Shown in pieces: positions 32,831 through 44,320 of a DNA stretch of 64,000 nucleotides. The notes under the pieces were generated by a model, which was given only the letters and a program-made list of their open reading frames with translations, was not told the DNA's origin and ran no database searches. Position 1 is the first letter of the stretch; each line of letters opens with the position of its first letter. The position numbers were made by a program, and so were the translations under genes. Location: positions 1,287,501-1,351,500 of the forward strand of contig JAHQIY010000008.1 of the NCBI GenBank assembly GCA_019054805.1, written 5' to 3'. This DNA comes from Brachionus manjavacas. Taxonomy: Eukaryota > Rotifera > Eurotatoria > Ploima > Brachionidae.

Positions 32831-35092
32831 GTGAAAAAAAAAAAACAATTTATTTTACCTGTTCTTAATTTATTTAATTTTTATATTTTTTTTGATAATT
32901 TAATGAAAAGATTAAAACAATGAAAGTTTAACAATAACTTTATTGGAGCACATGGCCTGAATCCAAATACTTAATAACCAAAATTAATAACTTAAAAAAC
33001 TGAAACTTTCAAATAATGAAAAACTACAAAAAATGAATGCAAATGTAAGTTTCTGAATGAGCAAAACAGGCTTTTGAGACATCTGCACATGATTTTAAAC
33101 TGTCACTCTGTATTTAAATATGGTCCATAATTTTCCCGCTAATTTTGATAAAATAAAGCTATTTTGATAAAAATAAACCCCTAAATTAAAATTTAGGCTA
33201 ACTTATTAAAAAGACTCTAATCTTCTGCTCACCAAAAACTCCGAACCCCGACTGGGTGCACCCGCTTTTAATTTAGATGAGTTTTTATTAAAAATAGTGG
33301 TACCAAAACATTATTTCCCATTAAATATATCTTTTTTTTCATTTTCTTCAATATTTAAACTTGATTGTTTTATTTAATTTAATTTAATTTAATTTTGTTT
33401 TCAATTTTATATTTTGAATTTTTAATTTCTTCAATATTCAAACTTCTTTGTTTTATTTTATAAAAATTTGTTTATGGTAAATGAGCCTAACCGGGTGACC
33501 TATCTTTTTTTTAATGCATTTTTGGCACTCATTTTATTCAAAAACTCCAAAAATGCTCACCGAATTAGACCAGTTTTTTCTGGTCACCCCTTTACCTCCT
33601 GCTGTTAATTGGGTGAGGCCTTATTGGGTGTATTAGGCTAACCCAGTTACCCATGATTCTGTAAATATTTAGCCCGAGAACTAACCTCTTTTTCAGGATA
33701 TTCACCGAATTCACCCAATTAGCCCAACAAGAATTAAAAAAAGGATTTTAAATGTTATTTTTAAAAATATAAATATTTAAAATATTCTTTATTATTATTC
33801 TTTTAAATATACACTACAACACAACTTTTTAGAAAAAAATTTAAACGAATTATTAACGAATTCAAAATAAATTTTATGTTTGATTTTTTTTTAGTTAAAA
33901 AGATTAGTTAAAAAAATCTGTCTCGGAATGTTGTATAAATTTGAAGCTTGAGTAGAGTTCATTTTTTTTTTTAAAAACATCTTTTTTTGCGTTATCAAGA
34001 TCTTCCATGGAATAATTTTTTTTTTAACTTCTTTTGTTTGTTCTGATTCATTTTTATAATATATTGACGATTATTGATAATACAGAATGAATATTTTTAT
34101 CAAATAAAATCAAATTATTTTTGTAAAAAAAGGAGAAACAAAATTTTAAATTTTTCATAAAAAATGACGTCATTGTGATGATTTTTGTCCTTTCAGTCTA
34201 ATTATGTCAAAAATTTTATTTTTAGGGGTAAATGGGTGGGATTTTTGGGTACTGAGGTGATACCTCATTAACCTCTTAACCCATAGAAAATAACATTAGA
34301 CAACGGATCCATCGGCTTTCTTAAAATTCTAGTAAAATTATATTCTATTAATCAAGACCCGCTGAAAACGATAAGCAAATAAGGTCAGTTCAAACCTGTT
34401 GCGTCATCGGATCAAAAATTGTCAAACAAAATTACTAATTTGAAAAATTCTACCGAATTAGCCGAAAAAAAAACTTTGAATTAAAAAAAAAAAGGTTAAA
34501 AAATTTTTAAAAATATTTCATTTATATATTTGGATTCCTCTCTTCAAGATTTACAAGAATATGTGGGTTGTTTAAAAAAAAAAATAAAACGACTGATATA
34601 TTTCGGTTTTTCAAATTACGTTACCGAATTTACATTAAATACATTTAGGCTGTGTTAACATAATTTTATTTTATTTTAAATTTTTTATTTTTTATTCTAA
34701 AGGAGTTTAAGCTCGATAAATCTAAAAAAATAAATTTATTATTCCAACACCTAAACAAAAGTTTTATTATCTTTAATATTATTTAGTAGATACTATAATA
34801 TTTCCCCTTTGAATAAAAGTCAATTCGTGTTAATTTTTTTTTAAATACAACAAAACAATGCTTAATTCGCATATAATAGAAAAAAATATTAGAGATCTAA
34901 TTTAACTTTAACTAAGTTTCAAATTAAATTAAATCCGCAAAAATAAACAATTCGAAATATTCATTTGACCATGAAAAAAATTTAAAAATTTTAGTAATCG
35001 GTTCAAAAATTAAACGAGGGTGAATTTCAATACAAAAAATGAATTTTTTTTTATTTAAAATTCAATTAAATTTTAAATAAAACAAATACAAA
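32831..35092. other. intergenic with GGGTGA-rich patches
   Basis: No gene seen. Two less AT-rich patches (about 33230-33730 and 34225-34290) are rich in GGGTGA/TCACCC motifs in both orientations (GAGGTGATACCTCATTAACC, AATTGGGTGAGGCC, TTCACCCAATTAGCCC), suggesting a decayed element with internal inverted repeats. A (TTTAA)n run lies at 33370-33395. Confidence 0.35.
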
Positions 35093-36499
35093 TTAATCAC
35101 ACTTAAATTTTAGATCACATTTATTTTCTTCAAAATAAACTCCATCGCAAACCGTTTGATTACAATTTGGTAGACTGTATATACCAATCTCAAAAAAACT
35201 AGCAGCTTTCAAAATTTCACAATTACATTTGCTTACTTCTTCGATCTTAGATTTTTCCGAGTCGATTTTAATAATCATTTTAGCTGATCTACTTGATTTG
35301 AATTGACTAAAAATACACACATCCATACCGTTCAGAGTGCTAAGAGACAAGTCCAAAGTACCTATTTGACTCTCTGTCGAGTGTCTTGAACAAAAACTTT
35401 TCGGCTCAAATTCTAACTCGTTTAAATTCAAATAAAGAGTCAAAAGATTGCCAAAGTCAAAGTTTCGCTCAAAAGCATACTCGCCAATTTTCACCAAATT
35501 GCCATTTTGACTTGACAAGTCCAATATTTTAAGCCGCATCAAAGAACTAATGTTTGGACAATTAACCAAAAAATTGTTGTTCAACAGCAACACCATCAAG
35601 TCTCTCATATCTAAAAATAAATTTTGGTCCAAATTTTTAATTCTATTGCTGCTAAGGTACAAATGGGTCAATTTGGTCAAATTGCGGAACATATATTTTG
35701 ACAAAATTGATATTTTATTGCTGGACAGGTCTAGATACTCTAAATTGGACAATTTGCTCAAACTTGTCAAATTTTTTATTTGATTTTTTTTTAACTTGAG
35801 CTCTTTTAAATTTTCACCAGACTCAATTGCGGACAATAAATTGGTCAAATTGGAAACAAAATTTTGGCTTAAATCAATGGATATAAGCTTTGAACTGAAC
35901 ACATTTGAGTCCAGGAGAGATAAACGATTGGAAGCGAGGCTCAGGTAGCTTAGGCTTTCCAGAGACTCGGTCCAATTCGTCTCGAATTTGTCCAGTTTCA
36001 AATTATTCAATTTGAGAGTGCGTAGATTCTTTAGTTGTCTAAGTTCCATGTTTATTTTGTTTAGCAGAGAAATGTTGGTGTTTGTGAGGCCGAATTCTGT
36101 CAGTGACTCATGCAGAGCTTTTAAAGAGCCCGACTCTACTTCTTCGAGATTATTTTCTATCATGTGAAGCATTGAGATCGACTCAGCTCCCTCAAAAGCT
36201 CCTTTGGTCAGTATTTTTAGATTATTTTGACCAATTATTAAATATTTGATATCTAGATGTCTAAAAGCCTGATCTGGTATTTTTCCGATGTTGTACTTGT
36301 TCATTAGGAAAACATTGATGGGCTTGGATTGGTTGGCCAGGCGGCTTGGAAAGTCAGAATTGAAGCGGTCCAAATCCGGTATGCATCTGATGTCAATGGT
36401 TTCATCGCTGTTGTTAATGCAGCGACATCGCTCGAATACACAACTGGACCCAGTGTTGGCAAAGTTGGTCGCTAGAGCTATTATAAAGAGGAAAGACAT
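35093..36499 (-). CDS. secreted leucine-rich-repeat protein, intronless (LRR paralogue 2)
   Basis: 468 aa in a single exon. A signal peptide (MSFLFIIALATNFANTGSS) is followed by the same LRRNT pattern as the gene at 5715 (C-x4-C-x-C), about twelve LRRs (for example LEYLDLSSNKISILSKYMF, LTHLYLSSNRIKNL), and a Cys-rich C-cap with CNC ending KFKCD. The shared order, the matching FERCRC/FFDGCRC caps and the intronless structure show that the two are duplicates, now in opposite orientation 28 kb apart. No anchor is visible, so it should be extracellular. Only a weak TATA-like TTTATTTTAAAA lies about 25-35 bp upstream. The role is unknown. Confidence 0.88.
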   Translation of the reverse strand: MSFLFIIALATNFANTGSSCVFERCRCINNSDETIDIRCIPDLDRFNSDFPSRLANQSKPINVFLMNKYNIGKIPDQAFRHLDIKYLIIGQNNLKILTKGAFEGAESISMLHMIENNLEEVESGSLKALHESLTEFGLTNTNISLLNKINMELRQLKNLRTLKLNNLKLDKFETNWTESLESLSYLSLASNRLSLLDSNVFSSKLISIDLSQNFVSNLTNLLSAIESGENLKELKLKKNQIKNLTSLSKLSNLEYLDLSSNKISILSKYMFRNLTKLTHLYLSSNRIKNLDQNLFLDMRDLMVLLLNNNFLVNCPNISSLMRLKILDLSSQNGNLVKIGEYAFERNFDFGNLLTLYLNLNELEFEPKSFCSRHSTESQIGTLDLSLSTLNGMDVCIFSQFKSSRSAKMIIKIDSEKSKIEEVSKCNCEILKAASFFEIGIYSLPNCNQTVCDGVYFEENKCDLKFKCD

Positions 36500-36894
36500 T
36501 TTTTTGATTTGAGTTTTTAGTATTTTAAAATAAAGTTTTTTGTCGTCTAATTTAAAGTAAGTTGGGACAATTTAAAGCAAAATGAAGATTAAAAATGCTA
36601 ATCAAAAGGATAAAATTAGTTCTAGTTCATTTTTTTTAATTTTATTAAATTTTTTTTTGTCATGGATGATTTTTAAATAGCAAATTGATAAGAATTCCCT
36701 AATGGCTAAAAAGCGAATCGAATTCTAATGTCAAAAAAGCTAGACTGTGAAAATTGGGTCCTAAGCTTGTCACTTAAACAACCATTTAAGAAAAGCAAAT
36801 TTAAATCGTTCCAAGCAGAGCAGTTGTTTTTTTAGAACAAATTAAATATTAAATTTATTTTTTCATGCATTAATTTATAGAAGACTGTTATTTT
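36500..36894. other. upstream region of LRR paralogue 2
   Basis: No coding signal. It is separated from the next feature by AT-rich DNA only; no strong core promoter motif is seen. Confidence 0.35.
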
Positions 36895-37415
36895 TTCATT
36901 GTATCTAAATAATAAGCTATCTAAATATAGTGAATAAATATTTTTTTTAGTATCTAATTATTTTATCTAAGTATCTAAATTTTTCAATTGTGTATCTTTT
37001 GCGTTTCAATGCCATTCCAATCCTCGATAACGACAAGCAAGAACCAAAATGTGTTTGCAAATGTTATTTTTTCTCCAATATGGGCATGTGCATTCACTTT
37101 GAGACCATTCTAAATGAATAGTAGTCATCCAGATTTTTCGAGCTTGATTTCGTCAAAGTTATCAATTTGCTCTTTGAAAAAATTGGTTTTATAATTTTTA
37201 ATATCTTCCTTTGATATTTGTTTGTTTGAACAACATTTTGACGGCATATAATCAAAAAATTTCATATTTGTCAATTAGATATTAAATTGAATTATTTTTT
37301 GATACAAAAAAAAAATAATTAGATACTGTAAAAAAAATATCAAATACTAATTAATATTTTATTAGATACAATAAAAAAATTAGATACATAAATAAAAAAA
37401 TTAGATAGCTTTGAA
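36895..37415 (-). mobile_element. SWIM-zinc-finger element (MULE-like?) with TATCTAA-repeat ends
   Basis: The ends are inverted and built from reiterated (G)TATCTAA units: at least five copies at 36895-36985, and GATACAAT/TTAGATA forms at 37300-37415, with GCTATCTAA outermost at both ends. Between them the minus strand encodes KCCSNKQISKEDIKNYK, then after a frame change WSQSECTCPYWRKNNICKHI and LVLACRYRGLEWH. The CxC...CxH pattern is a SWIM zinc finger, best known next to MULE transposase cores. The transposase core itself is missing, so this is a non-autonomous derivative. No target duplication is evident. Confidence 0.65.
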
Positions 37416-37869
37416 AATAAAAGCCTTTATAGAATATGATATAAAATATTAGCTGAACCAGCTACTTTGATTTCAGCGGTGCAGTTTTTAGATTATACCA
37501 AATAAGGGAATCTCTCAAAACATCAAAAAAATTTTAGAGATATCAATTAAATTAGAATAAAATATTGTCAAGTCTTAATCTTACTTTCTAAATAATTCAA
37601 TTTATTAATTATTTAAAAAATAAACAAGCAATACCATCAATTTACAATTCAGTTGTTTTTGTTTCGTATTGTGAAACAATTTTTTTTCTTTGATTTTTTA
37701 TCTGATTTTATATCTAATTGAGATTAATATTTTTTTGATTTTTGCTTCCTTGAAAAATACTAATTAACTAAATCTGATTCCATGAAACTTTGTTTTTGAC
37801 GGAAAATTTCAACAACTTTCCCAAATGTGTTTGATAACTTATAATTCTATTATATTTCAATATTTTTAT
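37416..37869. other. intergenic, AT-rich, nothing recognised
   Basis: No coding or repeat signal that I can support between the SWIM element and the LINE RT fragment. Confidence 0.3.
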
Positions 37870-38440
37870 AGATGATTCAATAGAAAAATGCTTAGACAAG
37901 AACATGGGAGATATTTATAATAGGCTCAATGTCAGTATTTTTGTGTATGCGGATGACATAATCCTGAATGAGCCCCGTCGACTCTCATCTCCAATTCCTT
38001 CTTAATATTTGTTCAGAATATGGCTCAAAATGGAGAATTAAATTTAATCCATTAAAATCTAACATAGTTGAATTTGGTCCTCAATTATTAAATACTGACT
38101 TTTATCTAGACAACCAAAAACTAAACAGAGCAGATAGTATTGAATACCTAGGTATTAAAATGAATTCTTACCTCAATTTTGACTCAACTGCTAAAGAAAA
38201 TTTCAGAAAAGTAAACAAAATATTCTTTTCTATTTCCTATCTAGGTCTTGAGCAAAAAAATATTTCTCCAACCTTAAAATCATTTATCTACAAAACATAA
38301 TGTTTATCCAAATTCACATATGGATTGGGTATTACAACTCTAAAAGACGAGACAAAAAAGTTATTGAACACAACCCAGAACAACTTAATTAGACTAATGT
38401 TTGGTATAAAATATCCTCAAAGTGTAAAAATATTTAATTT
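37870..38440 (+). pseudogene. LINE RT fragment with YADD motif
   Basis: 37920-37970 reads SIFVYADDIILNE, the RT catalytic YADD. After a frameshift, 37968-38300 reads HLQFLLNICSEYGSKWRIKF, SIEYLGIKMNSYLNF and KSFIYKT-stop, continuing LGITTLKDETKKLL and LIRLMFGIK. Related to the element at 51470-53080. Upstream RT blocks and the 3' end are missing. Confidence 0.85.
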
Positions 38441-38529
38441 CTAACAGTTCTACTTATTTTCCAAACTATCTTTTATTAGTAGCTTGCAGTATAATCCATT
38501 GGCTTCTTGCATTTTTGAATCAATATGTT

Positions 38530-39850
38530 TAGATATCCCTCTCTTATGAATGCTAAAAACAAATCATTTAAGCATGACATAGCCATCCTTGAAAATTACG
38601 CAGCTTATTTGCTTTGTTCTAGCGTTTAGGTCATCACCTAAATTGTATTTCATACATTTTTTATTAAATGTTTTAAAAAGTTCAAAGTTCAGAAATATAT
38701 TGGGTGGTTTATAAAGACTAAATACAAATAATTCATTATTCTTTCCTAAATTCAGTTTTATATCATGGAGTTCGGAATTTAATTCCTCATAAGAAAAATC
38801 TTTTATAAATTCAATTTCTACTTAATTAAAATAGCTACTTTTCCTCCATACTTGTTGCGTGGTTTCGTTACGGACTGATAATTTTGAAAATCAAGGTAAA
38901 TGTTAGCTTCACTCAAAATTATTTTCAATTCATTGAGCAAAACAATGTCGGTTCAAATTTGAGCTAAAAAATTTCCTAAGAGATGAACCCTACTAGAAAA
39001 TGGAGACAATTCCAGTGAATAATTAATTAGCTGTTCTTTTAAGAAGATTGCCTTAATAGATTTTTCTTCATTGAATATTTGAGTTGGGCTGTTTTTGTAT
39101 AAAATCGATATTATTTTCATTTTAACAAAATAAGAATCCAATTTTGTTGTCTTGAAATACGCCATTAAGTTACTTTTTTTTTGATCATTAGCTTTATCTT
39201 TTATTTTTTTGATTTAGCTTTTTGTGATTCGTCGGATTCTGAAACGCGCTTGATTTACTTACTTTTTGAACATTGGTAACAAGAGATTTTAATGACTTTT
39301 TAGATTGATCTTTTAATTATTCCAAATTTGAGCAGTTAACTTGTTCAAAATCTTTGTTAATTTTGACTGGTAGAACTGGAGGATGCATTCTTTTTGACAA
39401 GATTGTGACGACAATAGAGATTCCTCATCTGTTGACTCGTTATTTAATCATGTCTAGCATGTTTATTTCTATTAGAGAAATCTTCTTCTTTTTCTTCTTG
39501 AATCGCTAGTTCGCTATACTCGGTTTTAGCTCGTTCAATCGATTTAAGTCATTCAGCTAATGAGCATTTGTGAGTCAAATGTCCTTTTTGATTACATTTT
39601 TCGCAAGTTTGGTCTTTAATAGAACATCTTGCAATTGAAATTACGCACTTTAATCTGTATTGAACTGTGGGACCAGTCAAATTTCTAACTAACTGATCTG
39701 ATTCTTTCGAGAATAAAACTAATACTCGTTTCACACCGTTTTTAACTTGACTATCTTTGTATGTTTCTTCTGAAATTTGTTCAACCTTGAGACCATTGAT
39801 TTTAACAGCATCGAAAAAGTCTTAATGTAATTCCTTGTTGAAATCTTTAT
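38530..39850 (-). pseudogene. LINE 5' half: gag-like ORF1 with CCHC knuckle and endonuclease start
   Basis: Minus strand from about 39840: FFDAVKINGLKVEQISEETY, VKRVLVLFSKESDQLVRN, then CEKCNQKGHLTHKC, a CCHC zinc knuckle of a LINE ORF1, and a charged tail to about 39450. Further down, 39165-38820 and 38815-38560 read TDIVLLNELKIILSEANIY, KYGGKVAILIK, LFVFSLYKPPNIFLNF and GDDLNARTK. These are apurinic-type endonuclease blocks (IVLLNET, GGVAILIK, SLY.PP, GDLNA). Stops and frame changes are frequent. It lies tail to tail against the RT fragment at 37870-38440, so both may be pieces of one rearranged element. Confidence 0.8.
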
Positions 39851-40619
39851 CATTTTATTTTATTACATTTTATTTTTCTATTTAAAAATTTCTAAAATGA
39901 AAGAAAAAGTTTTGATTTGAAAAAAAATATTTTATTATAAGGTCAACTCTGATTTTCATTAAGAAAATTAAAAAATTAAAAATTTTTAAAACTAGAAATG
40001 CAGAAAAATACATTTTAGTTTGAGTGATCCCCTATTTGAGAAATTATCTAATTTTAAATTGTTGCTTGATTTATTTAGAACACTTCTTTTCGGAATTAGT
40101 TTAATGATGCATTTGATTTTTAACTGTTTCACCTTTAAGACTGATTTTTGTTTTTTATATTTTTTTTAAATCTTAAGGAGCTTAAGCTCGGCACAGATTA
40201 ACAAATAAATAAATAATAAATTACTCTAATTGCAACTTTACTATTTCCTCTTTTTTCCCTGAAGCTTCAGCTATGTAAACATGTGTCACATGAAAGACTC
40301 TTTTTCAATGTTTTTTAATTTTCTTCTCATTTTATTTTATATCTTTTGGAAAAGAATCGGTTTACCATCCCTATTTTTAAAAACCATTCGCAAAATTAAT
40401 AATGAAATTTAAAAAGATTAATTTTCTTTTAATAATCTAGTCTTTAAAAGAGTATACGATGAAAACCTTATGAATTTTAGGCCGGCGGAACAAAATACAA
40501 AATTAAGGATTTAAATAACCTAAGTTAATGAATTGACCTGACTTACTGTACAAGACGATTCATTTTAAGAAAAATTAATAAGTTATTTTAAAATTTATTT
40601 TTTAAAACTAAAATATATT
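39851..40619. other. intergenic, downstream of FKBP
   Basis: AT-rich, no gene seen. Sequence just after the FKBP stop has several AATAAA-like motifs on the minus strand. Confidence 0.35.
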
Positions 40620-41682
40620 TTAACTAACAGCTTTTAATTCAACATCAAAAATAAGAGTACTATTTGCTGGGATGTCATTTCCCATTCGTTTATTTCCATA
40701 GCCCATATTTGGCGGAACAACAATTTGCCGTTTTCCACCAACTTTCATATTCTCAAAACCAATATCCCATCCCTTGATGACTTCACCAGAGCCTAGACGA
40801 AATTTGAATGGTTTGCCTGATTGACAAGCATCGAATTGTTTTCCATTTTGTTTCAACCGGCCAGCGTAATAAACATGAATAAATTTTCCCTTTTTTGCCT
40901 CAGGACCTTTGCCAAGTTTAGTATCTTTAACAGTTACTCCTCCGGCTAGCTTTTTTGCTTCACCCTCTGCTGGAACTAATTTAGGAGGCTTTTCTTCGGA
41001 TTTTTGATTTTTGGCATTTTTACTAACTCCGTTCATTTTTCGTTTTCCGTTTGCTTCGACCTTTTCTTCTTCTTCTTCCTCTTCATCTTCATCATCATCA
41101 TCATCTTCATCATCATCTTCATCATCATTGTCGTCGTCCTCAACATCATCATCATCATCATCATCATCATCTACATCATTATCCTCATCATCTTCACTTC
41201 CCATCTCGCTATCATCTTCATCACCAGCACCATACATATATTCAGCTAGTTCACGATTGGCCTTGGCTATTTTTTCGGCTCTGTCGTCTTCCTCAAAAGG
41301 AACCATATTATCCTCTTGGATGTAATAGCCGGTCAAATTTACACTACCATGCACACAATCGAGGTAAAATTTAACATTTTCTCCGGCATTTATCATTAAC
41401 TGCAATGGCTGCTGCATAACTCTGTCCTTGCTCAAGGTACACAAGATATATTTGCTTGTTTCGGTTGTCTTAACAACTAATGGGACATAATCATCACCTA
41501 AAAGATTGAATTTATTAAAAAAATTTAAAATTGAGCAATTTTTTTTCACTTTTTTTCTTCACATCTAGTGAGGCCATTGTGATGTGAACCAATCTTTCAC
41601 TTTTAAAGTCGAGCTCTTTTGACTCGCCAGCCTCTAGGGCTAATCCAAACAAACTGTTGTCTAATTCACTTAATAAAACCAT
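40620..41682 (-). CDS. nucleoplasmin-type FK506-binding peptidyl-prolyl isomerase (FKBP39/46-like, 2 exons)
   Basis: Exons 41550-41682 and 40620-41497 (52-bp intron, phase 1), 336 aa. Residues 1-105 resemble the nucleoplasmin-like N-terminal fold of insect FKBP39/FKBP46 (FGLALEAG, LVHITMASLD, YILCTLSKD, VNLTGYY). Residues 137-189 are an almost uninterrupted Asp/Glu tract encoded by GAT/GAA repeats, followed by a Lys-rich nuclear-localisation stretch. Residues 230-336 are one FKBP domain with binding-pocket residues kept: VYYAG, QFDAC, FRLGSGEVIKGWD, MGYGNK, NDIPANSTLIFDVEL. It should catalyse proline cis-trans isomerisation and act in the nucleolus/chromatin as a histone-binding chaperone, by family analogy. 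I chose donor A|GTGAAA because it restores frame and N-terminal homology. Confidence 0.9.
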
Positions 41683-42239
41683 TTTTGGTTAAAATTTCTG
41701 AGTATGCTTTTTTTTTTCTTGAAATAAAAAATAAAATGAATTTTAAAAACGAATTTATAATTTGAAAATTTAGGAACATGTGCTTGAAACTTTATATTGC
41801 AGTAGCTTAATTCGTACGTGTAGGAATGAATAATTATGAATAGAAAGCTTGGTGAAATTTCAGTGTCTTAAATTAATTTTTTTCAAAAATTTAGAAAAAA
41901 TTGTTTTTATTCTTTAGTTCAATTTCTAAAATCAAATAAATTTTTTTAAAAACATTTGTATTTATTGGAAAATAAAATTATTGAATTGAAAAGTAATTAT
42001 TGAACGAGAAATAATAAAAATTTAAAAAAAAATTACACTTACGCTGAAACCTGACGGAAATGAAAACTTAATAAAGAAATTTTCAGTAAAAATAAAATTT
42101 TTTAATGAAAATAAACAGTTTTCTTTATAATTATCAAATAGTAAAACAAAACAAAAAGATTTTAAGACTTCTAAAAAATAGCTAGATTCAAATCTTCATG
42201 TTTATAATAATTAATATTAAATTTAATTTTTAAAAAAAT
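41683..42239. other. upstream region of FKBP
   Basis: AT-rich; no gene and no clear TATA box recognised. Confidence 0.3.
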
Positions 42240-42400
42240 AATTTCGACAATTAAAACCCCTAAAACAGCGCTTCGCCCCGGACCCCGTTTATTTTTTAAT
42301 ATAATATTACCAAAAATTACATTAAGTACAAAAAAAAACAAAAAATAAATTTTTTTACAACAGCTGAATCTCAGTGTCCTTCCATGTTGAAAAGATACTA
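42240..42400. repeat. dispersed repeat with GC-rich core, copy 2
   Basis: Same-orientation relative of 16490-16690 (CGCCCCGGACCC core, then TTTAATATAAT, then TCTCAGTGTCCTTCCA). Non-coding. Confidence 0.65.
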
Positions 42401-42589
42401 AAATTACTTTTTTTTTCCTTTTTATCTAAGTCTACTTAAAATTTTCAAAAAGTTTTTTAAATTCTATATCCTTTGTCCGTATCCTCTAAAAAATGAGAGA
42501 AGAAAAATAAAATAAAATTTAAAAAAAAATTTTTTTCAGGTAAAATCAATTTAAAATATATTGAAGAAGGAAATTAAATATAATTCTTT

Positions 42590-42990
42590 TTGTTATAAAG
42601 TCTGTTAAAAGCAAAATTTTTGAATTTTTTGTATTTTGAAATTTTAATGAAAATTGAACAAAAATTTTTCCTTTTTTATAAATTAAAACTAAAGATATAC
42701 TGCAGCATAATGCAACATAGAGCAACATACTTTGTTGCTTAATTTTACTAATATTAAAATATAAAACTAAAATTAAGATTTAAATTGATTATTGATATGA
42801 TTTACAAAAAAAAAGAAAAGCAAGATTTGATTTTAGCTGAAAAAGGTGCAACAAACTATGTTGCATTGTTTTTAAAGACATATTTTCTTTAATTTTAGTT
42901 TTTCAAAAAAAGAATTTTTGTTCAATTTTCATTTTGAATTTAACAATAAAGAATTTTTTGATTTTTATTTTGTTTTTAATTTGATGAAGA
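42590..42990. repeat. foldback (inverted) repeat 1
   Basis: Left arm (about 42595-42735) and right arm (about 42845-42988) are imperfect reverse complements. AAAATTGAACAAAAATT pairs with AATTTTTGTTCAATTTT, and ATGCAACATA..TTGTTGC pairs with GCAACAAACTATGTTGCAT; the spacer is about 110 bp. Probably a foldback MITE; no target duplication identified. Confidence 0.7.
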
Positions 42991-43107
42991 TTTAAAAAAA
43001 ATAAAAGAATGTCTTTAATGACAGTTTATTATTTTAATAAGATTTGAAAAAAAAAATTTTGGTTTAGGTCAACTATCACATTTAAATTTAAAAATAAATA
43101 TTGATAG

Positions 43108-43480
43108 GTACTTTGAAGTTAATGACAATTTTTGTTATAAAAAAACGACCAAATAAAGTTTAAACTATGAAATAAATTGTTATTTCTTAATAGAATTAAT
43201 GCATAAGTACATTTTTGCATCTAACATACTATGTTGAATTAAAAGGTTAACTCTGCAATATCAAAATGCACATTGCATAGTGAGTTCCACCTAAACGATT
43301 CTATTTTTAGTGAGTAATCATTTTGGAGAATTATGCAGATTTTAACTTTAGTTTACCTAAAAATTTTACAAAAATTTACCTCTACATTAATTCTATTAAA
43401 AAATAACATTTTATTTCATAGTAAAAACTTTATTTGATCATTTTGAATATCAAAAATTGATCATAAACTTCAATTTGCGA
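43108..43480. repeat. foldback (inverted) repeat 2
   Basis: Arms of about 100 bp (43108-43205 and 43383-43480) pair imperfectly, with long blocks such as ATAGAATTAATG versus CATTAATTCTAT and CTATGAAATAAA versus TTTATTTCATAG. The spacer carries CATACTATGTTG, similar to the centre of foldback 1, so the two may belong to one family. Confidence 0.7.
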
Positions 43481-43845
43481 ATGATAAAAATTAAATCTAA
43501 TTTCTTTTGAAATTAGTTTTATAAATCAGTATAGTAGACCGAACTTTTGCAAAAAATCAAAACATAAAATAATTTAGCATATTCTTAATAAAAAATTTTA
43601 ATTTTTAACTTTACATCACTTCCTGATTTCACATTTTGGCTCCAAATCGGCGTTGGGACACTTAAAAAGGTTGATTGCAATAAAAAGCACTCGGAAGGCT
43701 CATCATACACAATACAATATCTAAATTCCTTTTAAATTTCTTAAAATTTAATTCATAAAAAATAAATAATAAAAATATATGTTTTTTTAATTTATTAGAA
43801 ATTAAAAATTAGAAACAAAAAAATAGCTTAATTTTACAATAAAAT
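43481..43845. other. intergenic, nothing recognised
   Basis: AT-rich sequence between the foldback repeats and the 3' end of the coiled-coil gene; no gene seen. Confidence 0.3.
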
Positions 43846-44320
43846 CTAGTTTTTCTTAATTTCTTTTTGTTCTATTATGTTTTTTTCCAAAATAGCTTTT
43901 TCAAGTTGAGTGTCTTTTTTTTCCATTATTTTTAGCTTTTTAATTGTAATCGACGACTTTCCGAGTCTTCTGAATGACACCAATTCTTCCATTAAATTCT
44001 GTTCATAGGCTCTCTTTTCAGAAACCATGCTATAGACTAGATAAGAAATTTGAAAATGAATCAAAATGAGTTTTATTCATAAAGTCATTATTTATAAAAA
44101 AAAATGTCTATGGTTCAGTTATTTTATCGCACATTTCATCGATTTTAATCTGAACGTTTGGCGTGAAATTTAACACAAGATTTGAATAGGCCAGTTCTGA
44201 TTCAAACTTAAAGTCAACTATCTTGTCTTGAAAATTTTTGGTCAATTTCATTAATTCTTTAATTTTCTTATCATCTACTTGATTATCTGAACTAAAACTT
44301 GCTCCAGTATCGTTCTCCAT
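43846..44320 (-). CDS. small coiled-coil protein (2 exons, tentative model)
   Basis: Two frames join if the intron runs from a weak donor (AT|GTGCGA) at about 44123 to an acceptor (TCTATAG|CATGG) at about 44032. Product about 120 aa: acidic N-terminus, then helical heptad-like sequence (KIKELMKLTKNFQDKIVDFK, VQIKIDE), then RAYEQNLMEELVSFRRLG and a Lys/Glu-rich C-terminus. No membrane or signal segment. I do not recognise the family; it could be a small complex subunit or a cytoskeletal adaptor. The donor is non-consensus, so the 70-codon frame at 44108-44320 may be complete alone. It is divergent from beta-PIX with 232 bp between start codons. Confidence 0.5.

Noticed and set aside
41004-41374. 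Three plus-strand ORFs rich in Ser, His or Ile
   Set aside because: They are antisense translations of the GAT/GAA acidic tract of the FKBP gene.
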